Shown piece after piece: positions 1-5,096 of a stretch of 5,096 nucleotides of DNA. This stretch comes from DAOTWA01 sp034435955 (GTDB lineage: Bacteria > Chloroflexota > Anaerolineae > Anaerolineales > Anaerolineaceae), in the NCBI GenBank assembly GCA_034435955.1, contig DAOTWA010000016.1, forward strand, positions 1-5,096, read 5' to 3'. How positions within the stretch are numbered: the stretch's first letter is position 1; every line of letters starts with the position of its first letter. The notes beneath the pieces were generated by a model. It saw only the letters and a program-made list of their open reading frames with translations. It had not been told where the DNA came from and searched no databases. Both the position numbers and the translations under genes were made by a program.

Positions 1-1
1 C

Positions 2-79
2 GCCTGGGCGCGCATTGGCGATGGACGCTGGTGCGCCATCCAGACCGGCGGTAGCCGATATCTAAAGATCGAGCAGTAG
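2..79 (+). CDS. C-terminal end of an unidentified plus-strand gene (partial)
   Basis: Frame 2 is open from the left edge to a TAG at 77-79 and gives about 25 residues ending IQTGGSRYLKIEQ. The composition (Trp, Gly, aromatic and charged residues, with motifs such as RIGDGRW) reads like the last beta strands of a small folded domain, for example an SH3-like or other beta-rich extracellular module, rather than noise. The other two forward frames also run some distance before stopping but give less protein-like sequence, and two minus-strand frames are open here too, so coding is not certain. If real, the gene enters from the left and converges on the nagZ-like gene, with 158 bases between the two stop codons. 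The fragment is too short to name a family or function. Confidence 0.45.
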   Translation, partial: AWARIGDGRWCAIQTGGSRYLKIEQ

Positions 80-170
80 AAGCGGCTCCCCTCTTCCCCC
101 TCTCCTTTAGGCCTCAAGATCAAGTCCAGGAATGCCAACATCATTGTACGGGATTTTAGGTTAAAGGTGG

Positions 171-227
171 AAAAATGCAGCCGGCTGCGCGCTTGGAAAA
201 AATCCAATTTCCTGCGCGGGCTCCGCG
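171..227 (-). terminator. possible weak termination zone after the nagZ-like gene
   Basis: Downstream of the nagZ stop, read on the minus strand, there are three small inverted repeats. The first is CGCGG-AGC-CCGCG (227-215). The second is TTGGA-TTTTT-TCCAA (207-193), whose loop lies within a run of six T. The third is the 12-base palindrome GCAGCCGGCTGC (188-177), followed directly by ATTTTT. None is a textbook long GC stem with an adjacent T-tract, but the third (short GC hairpin plus five T) is the best candidate for an intrinsic terminator of the operon. The position is right for one, about 50 bases past the last stop codon. The rest of 80-237 shows nothing else I can support. Confidence 0.33.
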
Positions 228-237
228 TCCTTTGCGG

Positions 238-1812
238 TCAAGCTTCCCTCACCGTCACGGGCAGCCGCCCAGGGAAGCCTGCCTGGCCAACGAGCGCTCG
301 CGCCAAGGCCTTCATGGACGGCGGCTGGATGCTGTAGGTGCAGACGAACGCCGGCGCTTCAGGGAAAGTCTCCAGGTCATAGGGGAGCCGCAGCGCTGCC
401 ACAATGATTGGCGAGCCGTTGCCTACCAGGGCGCGCACCACGGCCGCCTGCCCCGGGTGTGCGCTTGCATTGATCGTACCGACCAGGATGGCGTCATATT
501 TTTCGGCTCGTGCACGCAGCGCGGCCACATCCTCATCCGTAGGGTCCATGGGACATTCGGTCTCGTCTACCTGGAGGTGGTAGGCGCGCAGCTCGTCCGC
601 CAGGCCGATGGTCACATAAGAGGAGGTGTCGGCGGGGGTCAGATCGGCGGGGCGCGGGAGGATTACCAGCAGGCGCTGGTCAGGAGCGAGACGCAGCGGC
701 AGCCAGCCTTTCCGGTCGCGTACCAGGGTGAGGGATTGGGCGGCCGCTTCAAGCGCCAGGTCCTGGTGCTCGCGGCAGCCAATCACCTCGAAGGGTGGGC
801 GCTCCTGAGCGGCCAGCCATTCCTTTAGCGCCAGAATGCGTTTCGCCGAGGAGAGCACTTCGCCAGCATCCAGCAGACCGCGCCGCACGGCGTGCAGCAG
901 CGAGGCATAGATATCGCCGAATCGCGCCGAATGCGAGGCGAGCATCAGCAGATCGGCACCAGCGCGGGCGGCAGCCAGGCATTCTACCGTCAGCTCCGTA
1001 CCCTGTTCTACGGAGCGCATGTCCAGCGCGTCGGTGACGATCACGCCGGTGAAGCCCAGCTCGCCTCGCAGCAGTTCCTGCAGCACGCGCGGGGAAAGCG
1101 TGGCCGGCAGGTCGGCCCCGGCGTGAAGCGCAGGCAGAGCGGCGTGGGCGGTCATCACCAGGCGCGCGCCAGCCTTCACCGCTGCGGCGAAAGGCGGCAG
1201 CTCCACGCGGCGTAGGCGCGCTTCATCGAATGGCAGCACGGGAGTGCCGAAGTGGGCGTCTATGTCTGTATCGCCCAATCCGGGGAAGTGTTTGACTGTG
1301 GCAGCCACTCCAGCCGCCTGCAGCCCTGCGATCATGGCTGCCCCCAGCCGGCCCACCAGAGCCGGATCCTCGCCGAACGAGCGCACCCCGATCACCGGGT
1401 TGCGGGGATTGCAGTTCACGTCCACGACCGGAGCGAAATCCACGTTGACGCCCATGGCGGCCAGCTCGCGGCCGATAGCGGCGCCCACCCGCTGCGCCAG
1501 ATCGGGCGAGGCGACTGCGCCTAAAGCCATATTGCCAGGGAAAGGTGTGGCTTCGCCGATGGCCGTGAGCTGGCCTCCCTCCTGGTCCGCAGCGATCAAC
1601 AGGGGCGATTGGCCCGCCTGGCGCACGGCGGATTGAAGGGCGGCGGTCAGCTCGCATACCTGGGCAGGGGTCTCGATGTTCAGGTGGCGGAAGAGAACGA
1701 CCCCGCCGATGGGATGGCGGCGGACAAGCTCGAGGAACCCGGTGGGCGGCTGTTGACCATCGAAGGAGAGGAGGAATTTTTGCGCAAGCGCGGATTCCAG
1801 ATCGGATTTCAC
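238..1812 (-). CDS. nagZ: Glycoside hydrolase family 3, NagZ-type beta-N-acetylhexosaminidase
   Basis: A 524-residue GH3 enzyme expected to remove beta-linked N-acetylglucosamine from chitin- or peptidoglycan-derived oligosaccharides. There is no signal peptide or lipobox, so it should act in the cytoplasm. The N-terminal TIM barrel (about 1-335) shows DQEGG at 76-80, SFGEDP at 145-150, the NagZ signature KHFPG at 174-178, the Asp-Ala-His dyad D185/H187 that serves as acid/base in this family, and the nucleophile D261 in VTDALDM. Residues from about 355 to 524 form a C-terminal alpha/beta domain, as in the two-domain Gram-positive-type enzymes; Gram-negative NagZ is a single domain of about 340 residues. 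The residue after KHFPG is Leu179, where family members usually have His. The start is GTG with AGGAG six bases upstream, 23 nt after the preceding permease stop, so it is the last gene of the transport operon. The GH3/NagZ assignment is strong; the exact substrate, and hydrolase versus phosphorylase activity, are open. Confidence 0.92.
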   Translation of the reverse strand: MKSDLESALAQKFLLSFDGQQPPTGFLELVRRHPIGGVVLFRHLNIETPAQVCELTAALQSAVRQAGQSPLLIAADQEGGQLTAIGEATPFPGNMALGAVASPDLAQRVGAAIGRELAAMGVNVDFAPVVDVNCNPRNPVIGVRSFGEDPALVGRLGAAMIAGLQAAGVAATVKHFPGLGDTDIDAHFGTPVLPFDEARLRRVELPPFAAAVKAGARLVMTAHAALPALHAGADLPATLSPRVLQELLRGELGFTGVIVTDALDMRSVEQGTELTVECLAAARAGADLLMLASHSARFGDIYASLLHAVRRGLLDAGEVLSSAKRILALKEWLAAQERPPFEVIGCREHQDLALEAAAQSLTLVRDRKGWLPLRLAPDQRLLVILPRPADLTPADTSSYVTIGLADELRAYHLQVDETECPMDPTDEDVAALRARAEKYDAILVGTINASAHPGQAAVVRALVGNGSPIIVAALRLPYDLETFPEAPAFVCTYSIQPPSMKALARALVGQAGFPGRLPVTVREA

Positions 1813-1818
1813 CTCAGA

Positions 1819-1823
1819 CTCCT
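1819..1823 (-). promoter_or_regulatory. Shine-Dalgarno site fixing the GTG start of the nagZ-like gene
   Basis: AGGAG on the minus strand lies six bases before the GTG at 1812-1810. It supports this non-ATG start, and the reading frame gives a normal GH3 N-terminus (QKFLLSFDG) right after it. It falls in the 23-base gap after the upstream permease stop codon. Confidence 0.7.
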
Positions 1824-1835
1824 GCTGACCCCCAC

Positions 1836-2708
1836 TTAGCCTTTCACCGCACCAGTCAGCCCGCGCACGAAGTATTTTTGCAGCGCGACGAAGAAGACCA
1901 GGATGGGGATGACCGTCATGGTAACGCCGGCCGCCACGCCCCGGAAATCGGAGCTGAACATGCCTTGCAGCGCCAGCAGACCGACCGTCAGGGTCTTACG
2001 GTCCATCGACTGAAGCATCAGCGAGGGCCAGAGGAAATCGTTCCACTGGTTGACGAAGGTGATGATGGCCACAGTAGCCAGCGAGGGGCGCACGACCGGC
2101 AGCAAAATGTCCCACCAAATGCGCAACTCGCTGGCGCCGTCCACTCGTCCGGCGTCGATCAGATCATCCGGTACGGACTTGAACGCCTGGCGCATCAGAA
2201 AAATATTGAACACATTCGCCAGGCTGGGGAAGATCAGCGCGGATATGTGGTTATAGTAATGAAACACCTTAACCGCCAATACGTAGCTGGGGATATAGGT
2301 GAGCTGTACCGGCACGATATACAGCGCCAGCAGCCCGTAAAAGATCGCGTCGCGTCCGCGGAACTTCATCTTGGCGAATGGGTAGGCTGCCAGCGAGGTG
2401 ATCAACACGTTGAAGATCACCGTGGTGCCCGCAACAACAATGCTGTTCAGGAAAAAATTGGGCAGAGGCAGGTTGTTCCAAACGCGCACGTAGTTGGCGA
2501 AGGTCGGATCCTTGGGGATGAGCTGGGGAGGTACCGAAAAGATTACATCGTTGGGGCCCTTGAAGGAGGTCAGGAACATCCACAGGAAAGGCAACACCAT
2601 CCCGGCGGCGATGAGGATCAACAAGGCGTACCAGAGGGCGTTGCTCAACGCTCGACGGCGCAGAGCAGCGGTATGGAGGGGCGAGATCGAGGCGTGGCTG
2701 AGCTCCAT
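1836..2708 (-). CDS. ABC sugar transporter permease, MalG-like (CUT1 family)
   Basis: A 290-residue inner-membrane permease, the second of the pair that forms the channel of a carbohydrate importer. About six hydrophobic segments are visible (near 25-46, 85-108, 120-142, 155-172, 205-228 and 260-279). The cytoplasmic coupling loop that docks on the ATPase is at about 185-204, reading DAGRVDGAS...ILLP. It matches the EAA motif except that the third position is Gly187 instead of Ala. Other MalG-type features are FLTSFKGP near 46-52 and QWNDFLWP at 221-228. The reading frame stays open upstream to 2792, but those codons lie inside the preceding permease gene. The ATG at 2708, one base after that gene's TGA and with GGAG ten bases upstream, gives the normal length and N-terminus. 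The arrangement implies translational coupling, so the two partner subunits are made together. The sugar carried cannot be read from this protein. Confidence 0.93.
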   Translation of the reverse strand: MELSHASISPLHTAALRRRALSNALWYALLILIAAGMVLPFLWMFLTSFKGPNDVIFSVPPQLIPKDPTFANYVRVWNNLPLPNFFLNSIVVAGTTVIFNVLITSLAAYPFAKMKFRGRDAIFYGLLALYIVPVQLTYIPSYVLAVKVFHYYNHISALIFPSLANVFNIFLMRQAFKSVPDDLIDAGRVDGASELRIWWDILLPVVRPSLATVAIITFVNQWNDFLWPSLMLQSMDRKTLTVGLLALQGMFSSDFRGVAAGVTMTVIPILVFFVALQKYFVRGLTGAVKG

Positions 2709-2709
2709 G

Positions 2710-3588
2710 TCAATCAGACTCCGAGCCGCGCTCAAGCAGACGCATGTTGAGGATCGAGAAGCCCAGGGTGATGACCAGCAGCACGATGGCAATGGCCGAT
2801 GCGTAACCGGCGTGATTCAGTCGGAAGGCTTCACGCCATAGGTAGAACACCATGGTCACACCGCTGTTGAGAATACCGCCTAGCTGCCCGAACAGCACCA
2901 GGATCTCGTTGTAGACTTCGATGGCCGCCAGGCTTGAGATGACCGCCACCAGGGTGATCTGCGGACGCAAGCCGGGGATGCTCACATGCAGGTGCTTTTG
3001 CCAGGAGTTGCAGCCGTCGATCATGGCCGCGTCGTACAAATCTTCGGGGATGTTCTGCAAGCCGGCTAGAAAGACCATCATATAATAGCCGACGCCCATC
3101 CATACCGTCAGCGAGATGGCGATCGGCAGAGTGAGGGCCGGTTCGGTCAGCCACTGCACCGGCTCCTTGATGGCTCCCAGCCACATAAGTACGCCGTTCA
3201 GCAGGCCGCCTTGTGCGTCGAAAAGCCAGCGCCAGATGATACCGACAGCGATACTGCCGCTGATGGCGGGGATGTAATATAACCCGCGGAAGAAGTTGAT
3301 GCCGGGGAGCTTTCGGTTGACGATGATAGCCAGCGCGATGGAAAGGATGATCAGGATTGGAGTGGCGATCAGATAAATGAACGAGTGCAGCAGGGCCTGG
3401 CCAAAGAGCGGCTCGCTGAAAAGGTGCTGGTAGTTCTTGAGGCCGACCCAGACAGGTGGGGTACTGATGTCGAAGTCGGTGAAGCTGTAGTAAACCACCG
3501 CAAAGATCGGATAAAGCACGAAGACGGCGATGGCGATCAAAGCCGGCGCAAGGAAGAGATAGGGTGTGAGCGCGGATTTACGGGGCAT
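2710..3588 (-). CDS. ABC sugar transporter permease, MalF/UgpA-like (CUT1 family)
   Basis: A 292-residue inner-membrane permease, partner of the MalG-like subunit encoded next. It starts with a short basic N-terminus (MPRKSALTPYLFLAPAL), typical of the short UgpA/LacF-type members that lack the large extra periplasmic loop of E. coli MalF. Six membrane segments are visible at roughly 10-37, 66-90, 103-123, 153-175, 211-234 and 262-284. The EAA coupling loop is at 186-205 (DAAMIDGCNSW...SIPG), with the conserved Gly192 and Pro205. The ATG at 3588 has GGGAG five bases upstream. The gene follows the binding-protein gene after 66 bases that contain a strong hairpin, and its TGA is one base before the next ATG. 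Family assignment is secure; substrate specificity is inferred only from the neighbouring binding protein and NagZ-like enzyme. Confidence 0.94.
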   Translation of the reverse strand: MPRKSALTPYLFLAPALIAIAVFVLYPIFAVVYYSFTDFDISTPPVWVGLKNYQHLFSEPLFGQALLHSFIYLIATPILIILSIALAIIVNRKLPGINFFRGLYYIPAISGSIAVGIIWRWLFDAQGGLLNGVLMWLGAIKEPVQWLTEPALTLPIAISLTVWMGVGYYMMVFLAGLQNIPEDLYDAAMIDGCNSWQKHLHVSIPGLRPQITLVAVISSLAAIEVYNEILVLFGQLGGILNSGVTMVFYLWREAFRLNHAGYASAIAIVLLVITLGFSILNMRLLERGSESD

Positions 3589-3608
3589 GGTATCTCCCGG
3601 CCTGGAGA

Positions 3609-3640
3609 GCCAGCCCTCTCCCCGGAGGAAGAGGGCTGGC
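3609..3640 (-). promoter_or_regulatory. Strong intercistronic stem-loop between binding protein and permease genes
   Basis: GCCAGCCCTCT at 3609-3619 and AGAGGGCTGGC at 3630-3640 are perfect reverse complements, giving an 11-bp GC-rich stem with a 10-base loop. It begins 14 bases after the binding-protein stop codon in transcription order and ends about 20 bases before the first permease start codon. No T-run follows on the minus strand, so it is not a classical intrinsic terminator. In sugar ABC operons such as malE-malF, a structure at this junction protects the upstream message from 3' decay and lets the binding protein be made in excess over the membrane subunits. The same role is a reasonable inference here. 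Confidence 0.75.
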
Positions 3641-3654
3641 GGGATGGTTTGGGC

Positions 3655-5040
3655 TTACTGTCCGATCAGGGCGTTGGCCTTGTTGACCGCGTCGGTCAGT
3701 GCCTTCTGCGGATTAACGCCGCCGAACAAGGCGGATTGGACCGCTTGCAGGACGATCTCGTTTACATCCTTAGGTTGGGGGATCTCGGGCATGATGTCGG
3801 CCTGTTTGGAGATGAGCTCCTTCGCCAGCGGTTTGGCGTAGTCCTCGATCGCGACCGGTTTGGCGGAAAAGAAGGGATCATCATAAGAAGCCGGGGTCGA
3901 GGGGTAAATACTCACGATCTTGGCGAACTCAAGCTGACTGATCGGGTTGGTAAAGAACACCGCCAAAGCGAGGGCTGCCTTGGGGTATTTGGTGTCGGCC
4001 TTCACCGACATGGCCATAGAGGTCGGCGCAGTCTTGCCAGACTTGCCGTCAGGCAACGGGGCCACATCCAGGTAGCCGTACAGGCCGGGGTTGTCGGTCC
4101 GCACCGTGCGGATGAGCTGCGGTCCGGTCTGGTAGAAAGCGGCATGGCCGGAAGTGAACAGCTCGAGGCCCACACGGTCATCGGTGGTCATCAGGGCGTT
4201 GCGGTCGACCAGGTTGTTCTTGACCATGTCCACGTACATTTGCAGCCAGGCCACAGCCTCAGGCGAGTCGAAGGTGAACTTCTTGCCGTCGTCGCTCATC
4301 ACCTTGACTCCACCCTGGTAGGCCATGTCGCGCAGGAGATCGGTCACGGTCAGGCGGATGTCACAGAGGGTGCCGGTCTTCTCTTTGATGGTCTTGCACA
4401 GCGCGGGCAGATCTTCGTATTTCTTGGGGAAGTCTTCGACCTTCAGGCCGGTCTTGTCGTAGATTTGGTGATTGATCAGCTCGATGGCGATAGCCTGATA
4501 CCAAGGCACCTGGTAACTCTTCCCCCCGACGGTCTGCAGGTTGAACAGACCAGGGAAGTACTGGTCGATTACACTCTGCGGAAGATTGTCGCTCATGCTA
4601 AGCAGCTTGCCCTGGGCGGCGAACTCACGCACCCATCCCTCGGTATCGGACAGGTTGGCGACGTCCGGGGCGGTGCCGGCGGCCATGGCATTGCGATAGT
4701 CCTGTAAGAAGGTGGCCTGGTGATCCTCCCAATTTACCTTCACACCGGGGTAAGTCGCCTCGAAGCGGGCGATGGTGCTCTTGATGTAATCGTCGAACCA
4801 TGGCGAGAGGTAGAAGGTCCACAAACTGATCTCAGCGTTCGGTTCGACGCCTTCGATCACCGCCTCAGGATTGGGACCGGGTGTGGGGGTGACCAGCTTT
4901 TCGATCACCTGGGTTTGCACCACGAGCTGAGTCTGCACGACCGGAGCCGAAGTGGGGGGCGGCGGCTGGGCTGCGGGGGCGGCGCAGGCGGCCAATATAA
5001 AGCTGATAAGCATCAGCAGGGCTAGAACTTTAGTACGCAT
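3655..5040 (-). CDS. Sugar-binding lipoprotein of an ABC transporter (SBP family 1)
   Basis: A 461-residue extracytoplasmic solute-binding protein. The signal peptide is MRTK plus a hydrophobic stretch, with lipobox LAAC and the lipidated cysteine at C19. An Ala/Pro-rich tether follows, with a duplicated VVQTQ (34-38 and 40-44) and TPTPGP, and the folded domain starts near 68. Family-1 features include LWTFY at 73-77, the IARFEATYPGVKV stretch near 90-102, GTAPDVANL at 122-130, and GHAAFYQTGP at 298-307. Trp and Tyr residues (W74, W81, W104, W179, Y181) could stack on sugar rings. C215 and C226 are the only cysteines in the mature domain besides C19 and could form a disulfide. The ATG at 5040 is preferred over an in-frame ATG at 5076 because AAGGAGA lies seven bases upstream and the signal peptide then begins normally. 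It is the first gene of the operon and delivers substrate to the two permeases. Substrate is unproven; an N-acetylglucosamine-containing oligosaccharide is suggested by the NagZ-like neighbour. Confidence 0.93.
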   Translation of the reverse strand: MRTKVLALLMLISFILAACAAPAAQPPPPTSAPVVQTQLVVQTQVIEKLVTPTPGPNPEAVIEGVEPNAEISLWTFYLSPWFDDYIKSTIARFEATYPGVKVNWEDHQATFLQDYRNAMAAGTAPDVANLSDTEGWVREFAAQGKLLSMSDNLPQSVIDQYFPGLFNLQTVGGKSYQVPWYQAIAIELINHQIYDKTGLKVEDFPKKYEDLPALCKTIKEKTGTLCDIRLTVTDLLRDMAYQGGVKVMSDDGKKFTFDSPEAVAWLQMYVDMVKNNLVDRNALMTTDDRVGLELFTSGHAAFYQTGPQLIRTVRTDNPGLYGYLDVAPLPDGKSGKTAPTSMAMSVKADTKYPKAALALAVFFTNPISQLEFAKIVSIYPSTPASYDDPFFSAKPVAIEDYAKPLAKELISKQADIMPEIPQPKDVNEIVLQAVQSALFGGVNPQKALTDAVNKANALIGQ

Positions 5041-5047
5041 GATAGTC

Positions 5048-5054
5048 TCTCCTT
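5048..5054 (-). promoter_or_regulatory. Shine-Dalgarno site deciding the start of the binding-protein gene
   Basis: AAGGAGA on the minus strand, seven bases before the ATG at 5040-5038, is a near-ideal ribosome binding site. It selects this start over the in-frame ATG at 5076-5074, which would add 12 residues (MRIWTGSQGETI) ahead of the signal peptide and would itself span this site. Confidence 0.8.
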
Positions 5055-5055
5055 G

Positions 5056-5072
5056 GGATCCTGTCCAGATCC
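5056..5072. promoter_or_regulatory. Short inverted repeat in the operon leader (possible operator)
   Basis: GGATC at 5056-5060 and GATCC at 5068-5072 form a 5-base inverted repeat with a 7-base spacer, just upstream of the ribosome site of the binding-protein gene. The centre-to-centre spacing would suit a dimeric regulator, but the arms are short and could occur by chance. A TAGAAT on the minus strand (5080-5075) resembles a -10 box, but its -35 partner would lie outside the window. Confidence 0.2.
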
Positions 5073-5091
5073 GCATTCTAAAGGAACGAAA

Positions 5092-5096
5092 ATGGT
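5092..5096 (+). CDS. Possible start of a divergent gene (first codon only)
   Basis: The last bases show AAAGGA (5080-5085) followed six bases later by ATG at 5092-5094 on the plus strand, which is well-spaced ribosome-site geometry. If real, it is a gene divergent from the transport operon, a common position for a sugar-responsive regulator, but only one full codon is in the window so nothing can be said about its product. Only 51 bases would separate the two start codons, which is tight for two promoters. This weakens the call. Confidence 0.22.

Noticed and set aside
175..828. Plus-strand open frame (217 codons) running from the intergenic region into the nagZ-like gene
   Set aside because: Most of it is antisense to the C-terminal domain of the GH3 enzyme; there is no ribosome site of note and the composition is shadow-like.
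1878..2750. Plus-strand open frame (290 codons) opposite the second permease gene
   Set aside because: The translation is rich in Gln, Arg, His, Asp and Gly with no membrane or catalytic motif, while the minus strand encodes a clear permease with an EAA loop.
2709..2792. Upstream start for the second permease, adding 28 residues
   Set aside because: The extra residues (Cys/Ser-rich, unlike a permease N-terminus) are the out-of-frame reading of the end of the first permease gene; the ATG at 2708 gives normal length and spacing.
3609..3640. Hairpin as an intrinsic transcription terminator
   Set aside because: There is no T-run after the stem on the minus strand, and full termination here would cut the permeases off from their binding protein.
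3385..4707. Long plus-strand open frame (440 codons) opposite the binding-protein and first permease genes
   Set aside because: It crosses two well-supported genes and the hairpin between them, has a low-complexity Gly/Val/Asp/Arg/His-rich composition typical of antisense reading in GC-rich DNA, and shows no recognisable domain.
1..5096. Mobile elements, CRISPR arrays, tRNA or rRNA genes, defence or other novel systems
   Set aside because: I found no transposase-like frame, regularly spaced repeats, tRNA-like cloverleaf or rRNA motif. The window is almost fully occupied by a conventional sugar transport operon.

Overview
This GC-rich window carries one minus-strand operon of four genes, read from right to left. 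In order they encode a sugar-binding lipoprotein (5040 to 3655), two CUT1-type ABC permeases (3588 to 2710 and 2708 to 1836), and a cytoplasmic glycoside hydrolase family 3 enzyme of the NagZ (beta-N-acetylhexosaminidase) type (1812 to 238). Gaps between genes are 66, 1 and 23 nt, and every start has a Shine-Dalgarno-like sequence. The host is probably a bacterium of the Chloroflexota, perhaps Anaerolineae. That inference rests mainly on the binding protein's N-terminus: a lipobox, a proline-rich stretch, then a VVQTQ repeat and TPTPGP linker before the mature domain, a style common in that phylum. It is an inference from style, not a phylogenetic placement.

Layout. Bases 2-79 look like the last 25 codons of a plus-strand gene that enters from the left and converges on the operon. 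Bases 80-237 hold no gene I can support. They contain small inverted repeats and T-runs (minus strand) just past the nagZ stop, a plausible but weak termination zone. The operon fills 238-5040. A strong 11-bp perfect stem-loop sits between the binding-protein and first permease genes (3609-3640). The right edge (5041-5096) is the operon leader, with a short inverted repeat and possibly the ribosome site and first codon of a divergent plus-strand gene.

How the genes work together (inference). The lipoprotein captures a sugar or oligosaccharide outside the membrane, and the two permeases form the heteromeric channel. No ATPase is encoded here, so a shared MsmX/MalK-like ATPase from elsewhere probably drives transport. 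The NagZ-like enzyme then cleaves the imported sugar. Its family suggests N-acetylglucosamine-containing material, such as chitin oligosaccharides or peptidoglycan fragments. The substrate is not proved by the sequence.

The region is largely ordinary. I do not see a novel system, and the points worth a second look are modest.
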